Origin: an uncultured beta proteobacterium
GTDB lineage: Bacteria; Pseudomonadota; Gammaproteobacteria; Burkholderiales; SG8-41
Assembly (NCBI GenBank): GCA_903893565.1
Contig: CAITMU010000109.1
Span: 1-54,288, forward strand
DNA length: 54,288 bases
Direction: 5' to 3'
Below are positions 8,532 through 17,103 of this stretch, in pieces (position 1 is the first letter of the stretch; every line of letters begins with the position of its first letter). The notes beneath the pieces were generated by a model that saw only the letters and a program-made list of their open reading frames with translations, was not told the origin of the DNA and did not search any database. Made by a program: the position numbers and the translations under genes.

Positions 8532-10071
8532 TAGGCTCTGACAAAGGTTCCAGCACTTCACCAGGACGAGCCAACATCCATTCGTAAAATAACTGACGTA
8601 ATGGTGCATAGCCAGGATCCTCGTATAAGTTATGCATTTCTTCTGGATCATTTTCCAAATCATAAAGCTCCCCAGCCCCCGAATCGAGTTCAAAAGTGCA
8701 TTTATGCGTTTTAGTGCGAACCGTACGTAATTTTAGACTCACCCCACAACGGGAAGGATGAACATGCCATTCACTATAGGCCATATCGCGGGTCTGTGCG
8801 CCACCCTGCAATAAAGTGCGCAAACTACGACTTTGAATGGGAGCTGGGCGAGCCACCCCTGCGTATTCGTAAAGGGTGTCAGCAATGTCAAGGGTAGACA
8901 CGGGTTCGACCACTAGTTGGCGTTGCGCCACCCCCGGACCACGCACCACTAAACTCACACGCAGTAAATCTTCGTATGGGGTAGGCCCTTTCAAATACAA
9001 TCCGTGGTGACCCAGTAGGTCGCCATGGTCCGTGGTAAAGATAACAAGCGTATTTTGTGCAACCCCAGCAGCCTCTAGACCACTCAGGATACGTCCCATA
9101 TTAAAATCCACCTGCGAGATCATCCCATAATAATTCGCCGTCATTTCCGCCAACTGCGCGTCCGTCTGATCCGCAACTCGGGAGCCTTCGGCTCGAAACT
9201 TTAACATCACCGGGTCAGCCAGCTTCGGAGAGGACTCCAAAGACGCTTTATGCCACCAAGGCCTTTGCTCCAAATCTTTGGTCCGGTGCTTCGGTAATAC
9301 CATATCCTTGGGGTCATACATCCGGCTCCATGGCTCAGGGCAATCAAAAGCATGGTGCGGATCAGGAAAGGAGACCCAGGCACAAAAGGGCGAGGACTGA
9401 TCACTGGCCTTAGTCAACCAATCAATGGCCCGATCAGCAATCCAAGTGCTGGAATGCCAGGCGGCCGGTAGTGCCGAAGCCCAGGTTTGCGCCGCCCCTG
9501 AACCCTCTCGAGTTTGGGCGGCCCACATTGACAATGCCTCTTGTTGACTGCCGCGCGATAAAAGCCAGCGCTCATAATGACCCACGGGGGGCATCTCTAA
9601 TGGCCGATTACGATGTAGATGACCCAGGGCGGTTAACTCGCAATGCTCAAATCCCATGTAAGGTCCCATCCAATCAGGGCCATACTGCGATTGACTTTTA
9701 TTGCACTCTGGGGTCCCCGTGGCGTTAAAGGTCGATTTAGTCGAAAAGTGCGCCTTCCCAATAAAGCCCGTCTGGTAACCGGCCCGCTGCAGCGTCGCCG
9801 CAAAGCCTAGCTCCCCCACCTTCGGATCCAAATCCACACCGTTATCCCAAACCCCATGAGTCAGGGGCAACATACCGGTCAGAATGGAAGCTCGAGAAGG
9901 TTGGCAAACTAAGTTAGGAGTAATACAGGCAGAAAATCGCGTACCCTCACGGGCCAGACGATCGATGTGAGGCGTTTTGATTATTTTATTTTCAAAACCG
10001 ACACAATCAGCTCGATGCTGATCGGTTGTGATAAGCAAAATATTCGGCCGAGAGGCTTGCATCTTTTTCAT
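8518..10071 (-). CDS. Sulfatase family hydrolase (type I, formylglycine-dependent)
   Basis: A 517-residue member of the alkaline-phosphatase-like sulfatase family. From the ATG at 10071 the protein starts RPNILLITTDQHRADCVGF, with the metal-binding Asp in TTDQ. C56 lies in CQPSR, the motif whose Cys is oxidised to formylglycine by a maturase, followed by ASILTGMLPLTHG. The second metal site is TTDHGDLLGHHGLYLKG. It hydrolyses a sulfate or phosphonate ester; related phosphonate monoester hydrolases share the same motif. No signal peptide is visible, so it is probably cytoplasmic. It leads the minus-strand run and overlaps the next Bug gene. An in-frame ATG 14 codons upstream has no ribosome site. 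Confidence 0.9.
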   Translation of the reverse strand: MKKMQASRPNILLITTDQHRADCVGFENKIIKTPHIDRLAREGTRFSACITPNLVCQPSRASILTGMLPLTHGVWDNGVDLDPKVGELGFAATLQRAGYQTGFIGKAHFSTKSTFNATGTPECNKSQSQYGPDWMGPYMGFEHCELTALGHLHRNRPLEMPPVGHYERWLLSRGSQQEALSMWAAQTREGSGAAQTWASALPAAWHSSTWIADRAIDWLTKASDQSSPFCAWVSFPDPHHAFDCPEPWSRMYDPKDMVLPKHRTKDLEQRPWWHKASLESSPKLADPVMLKFRAEGSRVADQTDAQLAEMTANYYGMISQVDFNMGRILSGLEAAGVAQNTLVIFTTDHGDLLGHHGLYLKGPTPYEDLLRVSLVVRGPGVAQRQLVVEPVSTLDIADTLYEYAGVARPAPIQSRSLRTLLQGGAQTRDMAYSEWHVHPSRCGVSLKLRTVRTKTHKCTFELDSGAGELYDLENDPEEMHNLYEDPGYAPLRQLFYEWMLARPGEVLEPLSEPIGMA

Positions 10072-10395
10072 TGTTTGAGTCCGATAAAAAACAACACCTT
10101 CCCAAAATCTCAAACCGCATTCAGATCTTCATGTCGGAAAAAATACACAAAAAAATGATTCATTTTTCTTTGACAGATTATACCACCCAGTATCAAAATG
10201 AATCCGACTAGACCCTTTCGAGGGCGGTATTATTATTGCGGGACGCACTGTTACTAAGAATTTTTTACGTAGCACGCAAGCAAAACCATCCGGCCTCGAG
10301 TCCTTGGGTTATAGTGCGTCTCAATCAGTTGCCCCTAATCACACACAGAGCACTTAAGAAAACGTTTTTAAAGATCCCCCAGTCACGGAGTAACG

Positions 10396-11418
10396 ATGTC
10401 CCCCTCTAGCCATGAAATGCCCATCACCCGATCACAATTAATAGCGCTGATTTTCATGCTGGCGGCGATACCGATTGTGCTGAACCTACATCTACTGCCC
10501 GCCTTATTTGCGGGCCTTCTGGTTCATGAGTTGGTTCATCTTCTTGCCCCCCGACTCTTCGGCACCCAAAGCATTGGGCGCGCAAAGCTCTTGGCCCTTA
10601 GTTTATTGCTGATTGCGATCATTACCGCCATTGCTTTGACCATTACTTATCTTGTCATATTTTTACGCAGTGACTCAGGCAGTGTCTCAGTGTTACTTGA
10701 AAAAATGGCCGAGATTTTAGAAAAAGCGAGGCAAACCATGCCCGCTTATATTCAGGCTCTCATCCCCATCGACAGCTCGGCGTTAAAAGATCTCATCGTA
10801 AAATCCTTACGAGACAACGCCAATGAGCTTAAATCGATGGGAGGGGAATTGGGACACGGATTACTCAATGCGCTCATTGGTATGATTCTGGGTGGGCTCA
10901 TATCACTGCGTCAAACACCCTCAAACGCAGTACCAAAACCCTTGGTGCAGGCTCTGACTCAATCGACCGGAAGACTCAGTCAAGCTTTCCACCGGGTTGT
11001 ATTTGCACAGGTGCGCATCTCTTTTTTAAATACGGTTCTTTCCGGCATTTATCTGGCCATCTTTTTGCCTTTTTTTGATGTGCACTTACCGCTGGTAAAA
11101 ACCATGATTGTGCTCACGTTTTTGGCAGGCTTACTGCCGGTAATCGGTAACCTCATTTCCAACACAGGAATCGTCATCATTAGCCTATCAGTGTCCCCAA
11201 CAGCCGCGCTCGTCTCACTGTCATTTTTAGTCATCATTCATAAATTAGAATACTTTATCAACGCCCGTATCGTTGGTTCACAAATTCATGCCAGTGCTTG
11301 GGAATTGTTGCTTGCCATGCTTTTCATGGAGGCTTGTTTTGGGCTTCCGGGTGTCATTGCGGCTCCCGTATTTTATGCCTACTTGAAGGCCGAGTTTTCA
11401 GACCACGATTGGATATAA
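10396..11418 (+). CDS. AI-2E/PerM family transporter
   Basis: A 340-residue multi-pass membrane protein of the AI-2E transporter (UPF0118/PerM) family. Hydrophobic helices lie near residues 10-45 and 55-85. A hydrophilic helical region follows (about 90-150, rich in Lys/Glu), and then a block of four to five helices with GLLPVIGNLISN and LEYFINARIVG, the most conserved family segment. Members export autoinducer-2 or act as sodium/proton antiporters; most are untested. A GGAG ribosome site precedes the ATG. The 282 bases upstream, shared with the divergent sulfatase gene, should hold both promoters. It converges on the HtrA-like gene with only 10 bases between. Confidence 0.88.
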   Translation: MSPSSHEMPITRSQLIALIFMLAAIPIVLNLHLLPALFAGLLVHELVHLLAPRLFGTQSIGRAKLLALSLLLIAIITAIALTITYLVIFLRSDSGSVSVLLEKMAEILEKARQTMPAYIQALIPIDSSALKDLIVKSLRDNANELKSMGGELGHGLLNALIGMILGGLISLRQTPSNAVPKPLVQALTQSTGRLSQAFHRVVFAQVRISFLNTVLSGIYLAIFLPFFDVHLPLVKTMIVLTFLAGLLPVIGNLISNTGIVIISLSVSPTAALVSLSFLVIIHKLEYFINARIVGSQIHASAWELLLAMLFMEACFGLPGVIAAPVFYAYLKAEFSDHDWI

Positions 11419-11428
11419 AAAAACCCGT

Positions 11429-12421
11429 TTAATCCTTCAACGTAGGTCTGTAATAATCTGTGCGATCTTCGGAGTACACGACAAAATGACTCACCTTCTT
11501 TTCATGCAACACATGAAGTGTCACATCATCTCCGGCTTGCCCGCTCGCCCAGAGTCGTTGATAAAACTCAATTTGACTTCCAATCGCATGGCCAGCAACC
11601 CCCAAAACAATATCCCCTCTCTTGATGCCTGAACGAGCGGCAGGGCCATTGGGCAAAGTACGTGTCACTACCACGTGCTTGTCTATATCTTCCGTATAAA
11701 TACCTAACCAAGGTCGGGCAGGTCCACGACGTCGGCCAAATTCGATCAGATCTTCCAGTATAGGGGTGAGTAAATCGATAGGGATAAACATATTACCGGG
11801 AAAAGCCACCCCTTTTGCCAGTGCATCACTCACCCACAAAGAACCAATTCCCAACAAGCGTCCCCGTTCATCTAAGAGGGCGGCTCCGCTATGTTCCGAT
11901 CGGGGTGGTGAAGTAAAAATAGCCTCCTCAATCATGTATTCCCACCATCCCGTAAATCGGCGCTTAGAAGCAATACAACCTAAAGTAAGCCCCCCAGCAT
12001 CAACGTGCGTTGCAATTCGTACAGGATCCAAGGCCTTTGCTTCATGGGCCTGCGCCATCTGCAAGGGGTGGTGGGCTAATTCAGGCGAGGCGCGCAAAAG
12101 ACCAAAGCCAGTGGCATGATCAAAACCCAATACTGTCGCCGGATAAACACGCCCATCATGAGTCAAAGCTAATATCGAACGCGCCTCGATGATCAAATAT
12201 CCAACAGTTAATATCAAACCCGAAGCATCAATCACCACACCCGTGCCTTCCCGTTCAACCCCCAAGGTATCTGCACTGCGCGCCCCTTCAACCGCTTTAA
12301 TACTTAATTTAACGATTGCTGAGGGTAAATCCTTATAAGCGTCAATCGTCACCAAACCCGAGTGCACCGCGCGCCACGTGGATAAAGCCACATTAAAAAA
12401 AGAAGGTGAATTTAAATTCAT
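11429..12421 (-). CDS. HtrA-like trypsin-fold plus PDZ protein with degenerate catalytic triad
   Basis: A 330-residue protein with an S1C/HtrA-like fold (about residues 35-225) and one PDZ domain (about 237-315, beginning RPWLGIYTEDI). Aligned by eye with DegQ, the catalytic His of TNNHV is Tyr75 in TVGYLI and the catalytic Asp of the DIALL segment is Gly105 in ATGFGLL. The serine site survives as Ser178 in EHSGAAL. It is therefore probably a pseudoprotease. It has no signal peptide, unlike DegP/DegQ, so it should be cytoplasmic. Its ATG overlaps the greB stop by 4 bases (ATGA), so the two are translationally coupled. A binding or scaffold role beside GreB is a guess. Confidence 0.85.
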   Translation of the reverse strand: MNLNSPSFFNVALSTWRAVHSGLVTIDAYKDLPSAIVKLSIKAVEGARSADTLGVEREGTGVVIDASGLILTVGYLIIEARSILALTHDGRVYPATVLGFDHATGFGLLRASPELAHHPLQMAQAHEAKALDPVRIATHVDAGGLTLGCIASKRRFTGWWEYMIEEAIFTSPPRSEHSGAALLDERGRLLGIGSLWVSDALAKGVAFPGNMFIPIDLLTPILEDLIEFGRRRGPARPWLGIYTEDIDKHVVVTRTLPNGPAARSGIKRGDIVLGVAGHAIGSQIEFYQRLWASGQAGDDVTLHVLHEKKVSHFVVYSEDRTDYYRPTLKD

Positions 12422-12990
12422 GCGGAATCTATAGCCTCATATCGCACTTCAATGATCTCGATTTCTCGTAAGCCAGCTGGGGTCCTTAGAAAGACCCTGT
12501 CACCCACACAATGCTTAATCAAGGCGCTTGCAATGGGGGAGATCCAACTCACATGACCTCGAGCCGTATCGACCTCATCCAATCCCACAATTCTCACACT
12601 GTGCGGCTGACCGTCAGCCTCGGCATAAATGACACTCGCCCCAAAAAAAATTTGATCTGTCGCTTCACGCTGCGTCGGATCAATCACTTCCGATTGATCT
12701 AAACGGCCCGTTAAATAACGAATCCGCCGGTCAATCTCCCGCAGGCGTTTCTTGCCATAAATATAATCACCGTTTTCTGATCGATCGCCATTGCCAGCCG
12801 CCCAGGAGACCACCTTAACGATCTCGGGTCGTTCCGTATTTAATAGATGAACTAGCTCGGCTTTCAAACGGGCGTAGCCGCCCGGCGTCATATAATTCTT
12901 GACGCCGCGTGGCAGCGGGGCGACTGAAGATTCTTCGTCCTGCTCTTCAGAAGCATTATCGTTGATAGTGGTAGGAGCCTTCATGTGCAT
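12418..12990 (-). CDS. greB: Transcription elongation factor GreB
   Basis: GreA/GreB-type transcript cleavage factor of 190 residues. After an acidic, disordered N-terminal extension (about 30 residues) the coiled coil begins at YMTPGGYARLKAEL. It carries the tip motif GDRSENGDYIYGKKRLREID, whose acidic residues reach the RNA polymerase active site and trigger cleavage of backtracked RNA. The C-terminal FKBP-like domain follows (about residues 110-185). ENxDYxYGKKRLREID favours GreB over GreA. The N-terminal extension is longer than in E. coli GreB (158 residues). It overlaps the downstream HtrA-like gene by 4 bases. A second ATG two codons in is an equally possible start. Confidence 0.92.
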   Translation of the reverse strand: MHMKAPTTINDNASEEQDEESSVAPLPRGVKNYMTPGGYARLKAELVHLLNTERPEIVKVVSWAAGNGDRSENGDYIYGKKRLREIDRRIRYLTGRLDQSEVIDPTQREATDQIFFGASVIYAEADGQPHSVRIVGLDEVDTARGHVSWISPIASALIKHCVGDRVFLRTPAGLREIEIIEVRYEAIDSA

Positions 12991-13081
12991 AGTTTAACCA
13001 AATCGAGCTTGGCCGGTGCATACTTCCTCCATTAGAATCAAAATTCTATCATTTCCTTCGATCCTATCGACTCACCCGCCC

Positions 13082-14473
13082 ATGCTTGATCTAGCCTGTG
13101 TCTACGTCGACCTCGAGACGACGGGCGGTAACGCCACCCGAGATCGCATCACCGAAATTGCCATTATCGAGGTCAAAGACGGCGTGGTGATTGATCAATG
13201 GTCAAGCTTAGTCAATCCGCAGCAACCGATTCACTTGCCGATTCAGCTTTTGACGGGCATTAGCAATGAAATGGTCAGCCAAGCCCCCTGCTTTACCGAT
13301 CTTCAGGAGCCGCTTTACCGTCGTTTAAAAGGACGCCTTTTCATTGCGCATAATGCACGATTTGATTATGGTTTTCTTAAAAATGAGTTTCGGCGCGGGG
13401 GCATCGACTTTCAGGCCAGTGTGCTTTGCACCGTCAAACTTTCCCGGAAGCTCTACCCCGAGCACCCGCGACACAACCTCGACTCCCTCATCGAGCGTCA
13501 TGCCATTTACTGCAGTGCACGGCACCGCGCCATGGGAGATGCGCAAGTCTTGTGGCAACTGGCACAAAAATGGGCTGCTGAAAAAGGTGCAGACCCGCTA
13601 CGTCTGATTATCCAAAAACTGGTTAAAACACAATCTGTTCCGCTAGGACTCACGGATATGGCCTTTGAGGACATACCGACAGGGGCTGGGGTGTATTTTT
13701 TTTACGGCGACAATGACGTCTTACTGTACGTGGGCAAAAGCATTCACCTAAGAGCGCGTGTCATGTCTCATTTTTCAGGCGACCATCGCTTACATAAAGA
13801 TATGCGCATTGCCCAGCAAATCAAACGCATAGCATGGACAAAAACTTCCGGCGAGCTCGGCGCCCTGCTTCTCGAATCACAAATGGTAAAAAAACTAAGC
13901 CCCATACACAACCGTCAACTGCGCCGAGAATCAAAATTATTTAGCTGGTATTGGGCCTATCCAGACTCAAACCTCCCACCCGAGCTCGTGGGAGCAGCAA
14001 AGATTAGTGTGGATGATTTCGGTCACCTTTTTGGACTTTTCCGATCTAAAAATGCGGCCGATGATGCACTACGTCAAATAGCCAGCACTCACCAACTCTG
14101 TCTTAAACAACTGGGATTGGAAAAACGCACTGGGGCCTGTTTTGGTTATCAAATCAAACGTTGCCGTGGGGCCTGCATCGGTCTAGAGTCGGCCTCCTCC
14201 CACGCGATTCGGTTCAGGCAAGCCTTAACACAGTTGCGCACCCTTCCATGGCCCTATAAAGGGCGCATTGGAATACGCGAAATGTCGTCCGATCACAATC
14301 CGTCAGATGTCCACTTTTTTGATCACTGGTGCTATTTAGGTAGCGCTCAAAACTATGGGGACTTAGATCTTTTGAGCTCCCGAACCCTTCAATTTGATGT
14401 CGATACGTATAAGATTCTTAAACGTTTTCTGGCCAACCCACCCATCGGCACAGAAATTATTTCCTGCTCGTAA
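13082..14473 (+). CDS. DnaQ-like 3'-5' exonuclease fused to UvrC/Cho-type GIY-YIG nuclease
   Basis: A two-domain nuclease of 463 residues. The N-terminal DEDDh exonuclease has D10/E12 in VDLETTGG, D95 in HNARFDYGF, and H148/D153 in HRAMGDAQ. The second half opens with a GIY-YIG domain: GVY at 203-205, YVGKS at 216-220, Arg224 and a later Glu in LLLESQMV, as in the first half of UvrC and in Cho. The C-terminal UvrC endonuclease and helix-hairpin-helix domains are absent. This points to a DNA repair role such as incision plus end trimming. The ATG at 13082 has no clear ribosome site; a GTG 22 codons earlier is open but unlikely. It is divergent from greB. Confidence 0.88.
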   Translation: MLDLACVYVDLETTGGNATRDRITEIAIIEVKDGVVIDQWSSLVNPQQPIHLPIQLLTGISNEMVSQAPCFTDLQEPLYRRLKGRLFIAHNARFDYGFLKNEFRRGGIDFQASVLCTVKLSRKLYPEHPRHNLDSLIERHAIYCSARHRAMGDAQVLWQLAQKWAAEKGADPLRLIIQKLVKTQSVPLGLTDMAFEDIPTGAGVYFFYGDNDVLLYVGKSIHLRARVMSHFSGDHRLHKDMRIAQQIKRIAWTKTSGELGALLLESQMVKKLSPIHNRQLRRESKLFSWYWAYPDSNLPPELVGAAKISVDDFGHLFGLFRSKNAADDALRQIASTHQLCLKQLGLEKRTGACFGYQIKRCRGACIGLESASSHAIRFRQALTQLRTLPWPYKGRIGIREMSSDHNPSDVHFFDHWCYLGSAQNYGDLDLLSSRTLQFDVDTYKILKRFLANPPIGTEIISCS

Positions 14474-14491
14474 GTCCTACCCTGTAATGTA

Positions 14492-15466
14492 TTACTGAGG
14501 CTCGATATGGGCATCCTTAATCACTTTACCCCAACGCAGCGTCTCGGCCTTAATCAGTCGCGCAAACTCCTCAGGGCTACTTCCCATGGGCTCTCCCCCC
14601 TCAGCACTTAATTTTTCATATAAGGCAGGGGCGCGAATAATTTTTACAAGCTGAGCATTAATACGCGCAGTTAATTCAGGGGCCATCCCGCCTGGAGCCA
14701 AAACGCCATAGAAAGGACCAGAAGAGTATCCCGGAAGGGTCTCCCCCACCGTGGGCACATCCGCTAACACGGGAGAGCGTTTTTCACTCGTGACGGCCAA
14801 CGCTCGTAAACGGCCCGATTTCACACTAGGCAAAGAGGAGAGAATATTGGCCGCAGTAAAGGTCACTTCCCCACTCATGACCGCGGTCAAGGCAGGGCCC
14901 GTTCCACGGTAAGGGACATGGATAATTGAAATTCCCGCCATACTTTGTAACATGAGACCTGCCAAATGTGCACTCCCCCCCTGACCCGAAGAGGAAAAGG
15001 CCATCACACCCGGTTTGGTTTTGGCTAAAAGAATCAACTGCTTAATATTTTTAGCCGGCAAACTCGGTAGCACTGCAACCACTGCCGGCACTACCGTAAT
15101 CAACGTAATCGGAGTCAAGTCATGGATAGGATCATAAGACATTTTTTTATTTAAAAAAGGCGCCACCGTTATGGGGGAAGGGGTACCCAACATTAAGGTG
15201 TAACCATCGGGGGCAGACTTAGCCACGATATCAGTGCCCACCATACCTCCGGCACCCGGTCGATTGTCCACCACCACCGCAACCTTCAACTCCTCGGTGA
15301 GTTTTTGACCCAAGGCACGTCCGAGGATATCCGTTCCCCCGCCTGGCGCGTAGGGCGAAATAAAACGAATAGGCTTCGAAGGCCAGTTTTGCGCTTTAGC
15401 ACCCTCATAAGGAGCAAAGCACACCACCAAACCCAAGAAAAAAAAGAATAAAAAGGGCTTTTTCAA
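14492..15466 (-). CDS. Bug/TctC-type solute receptor, TTG start
   Basis: 324 residues. The signal peptide is strongly hydrophobic (KKPFLFFFFLGLVV..., cleavage after GAKA) and the mature start is QNWPSKPIRFISPYAPGG. GGTDILGRA, DNRPGAGGMVG, APDGYTL and VPYRGTGPAL are present. The start codon is TTG (15466), preceded by GGGA about 8 bases away. It ends 18 bases from the converging nuclease gene. Its own promoter must lie in the gap shared with the divergent TauD-like dioxygenase gene, a pairing that suggests a common substrate or regulator. Confidence 0.92.
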   Translation of the reverse strand: MKKPFLFFFFLGLVVCFAPYEGAKAQNWPSKPIRFISPYAPGGGTDILGRALGQKLTEELKVAVVVDNRPGAGGMVGTDIVAKSAPDGYTLMLGTPSPITVAPFLNKKMSYDPIHDLTPITLITVVPAVVAVLPSLPAKNIKQLILLAKTKPGVMAFSSSGQGGSAHLAGLMLQSMAGISIIHVPYRGTGPALTAVMSGEVTFTAANILSSLPSVKSGRLRALAVTSEKRSPVLADVPTVGETLPGYSSGPFYGVLAPGGMAPELTARINAQLVKIIRAPALYEKLSAEGGEPMGSSPEEFARLIKAETLRWGKVIKDAHIEPQ

Positions 15467-15589
15467 TGGTTTTTCCCGATAAATAAAGGCAAGTTTATAA
15501 CATATTAATTATCAACCCTAAAATATCCTCAAAAACATCACCCCTTCCCCCATCTCCTAGAGACCATAACCCTAACACCAGCCCGGCGT

Positions 15590-15626
15590 TTCCAGATTGT
15601 GGTAGTAGACCAAAAAAAGTCTGGAA
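15590..15626. promoter_or_regulatory. Inverted repeat in the divergent Bug/dioxygenase gap
   Basis: TTCCAGA at 15590-15596 and its exact complement TCTGGAA at 15620-15626 flank a 23-base centre in the 313-base gap between divergent genes. This spacing and place suit a regulator site or RNA hairpin. Nothing else is evident in the gap apart from an AT-rich stretch close to each gene, where promoters would be expected. Confidence 0.3.
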
Positions 15627-15779
15627 CTCTTTGCCATCTACATTAATAATAGGCCCTTGGCTTAACCCGTGTTCTGCCTTGAGTCTTTAAAAGCTTTAAA
15701 ACACCTGTCCCTTTTTTATTACTGTTTTCCACAAAAAATATATTTCTAACGACTCACCATAAAAAAACAATAGATCCTT

Positions 15780-16781
15780 ATGCAAACCACTGACCTAACC
15801 CTCGTCACTGAGGCCAATGCTTGGAAAGGCGCTGATTTTTCCAAAGACCCCCAATGGGCAATTCACCTCAATCCCCAACAAGTCAGCGAACTGCTAGGGG
15901 CCGCGAATCGTTGCATTGAACAAAAAATAGGGGAAGTCAATATTCAGTACAAAGATTTTGTATTACCCACCCTTGCCAATGAAATCAAGCACTGGGCTCA
16001 TGAAATTAATCAGGGCCGGGGATTTTTACTGATCCAAGGCCTCCCACAATCATTGACCGACGAGCAAATACGGACCATTTTCTGGGGCATTGGTGTTCAT
16101 ATGGGCCATCCCATCTCACAAAATTCCTACGGTGAGATGCTAGGTGAAGTCTTGGACGAGGGCGTTAAAATGGGCTCCGGAAAAGTGCGCGGTTACCGCA
16201 CCAATCAGCAACTCATGTTTCATACCGACCGTTGTGAAATCGTGGGCTTGCTCTGCCAACGTCAGGCGCAATCCGGGGGTCTTTCGAGCATTGTCAGTTC
16301 CACCCGCATATACAACGAAATTGCCACGCATCACCCCGAATTTTTGGGCCCCTTGTTTAACGGTTATATCTGCATCAACGTGGAGGAAGGGGGAGATTTA
16401 TCAACCTACCGAATGCCCGTTTTCAGTCAACACAAAGGCTTCATCAGCGCTCGGATTCTGCGCAATACCGTAGAATCGGCCAGGCGCATGGGATACGCCA
16501 AATACAACGAATTAGAAACTAACGCGCTTGCTTGCCTCGACACCCTCGCCAACCGCGAAGACATGCGAATGGACATGATGCTCGAACGAGGGCAAATGCA
16601 ATTTATTAATAATTACACCACCTTGCACGCAAGAACTGAGTTTGTCGATTTCGCAGACCCCACATTGAAACGCCATATGGTCCGATTGTGGTTAACCGCA
16701 AAAGAAGAACGCAGAACCGTGGACCCAGCAATATTTAAGGACTATCAAGGGGTCGAGGTTTCGTTGCAACGGAAAAAATAA
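15780..16781 (+). CDS. TauD/TfdA-family Fe(II)/2-oxoglutarate dioxygenase
   Basis: A 333-residue non-heme iron dioxygenase. The 2-His-1-carboxylate triad is visible as H148 and D150 in MFHTDRCE and H283 in TTLHARTEF, with R302 in HMVRLWL as the 2-oxoglutarate anchor. The fold spans almost the entire protein and the length is typical. Such enzymes hydroxylate or split small substrates (taurine, aryloxyacids, carnitine precursors), using oxygen and releasing succinate and CO2. No signal peptide is present. It is divergent from a Bug gene and lies 322 bases before the AtuA cluster on the same strand, so it could start that pathway. The substrate is unknown. Confidence 0.88.
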   Translation: MQTTDLTLVTEANAWKGADFSKDPQWAIHLNPQQVSELLGAANRCIEQKIGEVNIQYKDFVLPTLANEIKHWAHEINQGRGFLLIQGLPQSLTDEQIRTIFWGIGVHMGHPISQNSYGEMLGEVLDEGVKMGSGKVRGYRTNQQLMFHTDRCEIVGLLCQRQAQSGGLSSIVSSTRIYNEIATHHPEFLGPLFNGYICINVEEGGDLSTYRMPVFSQHKGFISARILRNTVESARRMGYAKYNELETNALACLDTLANREDMRMDMMLERGQMQFINNYTTLHARTEFVDFADPTLKRHMVRLWLTAKEERRTVDPAIFKDYQGVEVSLQRKK

Positions 16782-16985
16782 TACCACCTGACTTTAAAAA
16801 ACCTATTTTTGTGTAGCGCTCCCCCATTGATTGTTGCATGGGTAACTCTTTCTCGTTCACCTTGATCCAAGGACTTTTTGCTCCATGTTTGCCGCACCCC
16901 CCTTCATCAAAACTACCGTGTTTGCTCGTATACCCGAACACTTTAGACACTCACCAAAAAAATCCACGAGCGTAAAAACCTCTAC

Positions 16986-17014
16986 ATTACAGAATCCCAG
17001 TCAGGCTCTATACT
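16986..17014 (+). promoter_or_regulatory. Possible promoter of the AtuA cluster, within a 322-base gap
   Basis: ATTACA at 16986-16991 and TATACT at 17009-17014 are spaced by 17 bases. The -10 box is good and the -35 box is weak. A second TATACT lies about 40 bases downstream. The rest of the gap between the dioxygenase and AtuA genes shows no gene. Confidence 0.3.
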
Positions 17015-17103
17015 CTGCGCTCCCATGCCCGTGAGCAGTAGTCTTTTATACTCCCATATGACCTAACCTCATCAAACAACACTCAAGGATTTACGACACC
17101 ACT

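Noticed and set aside
8532..8693. Longer N-terminus of the Bug protein inside the sulfatase gene
   Set aside because: The extra part is not Bug-like and lies in the conserved end of the sulfatase on another frame.
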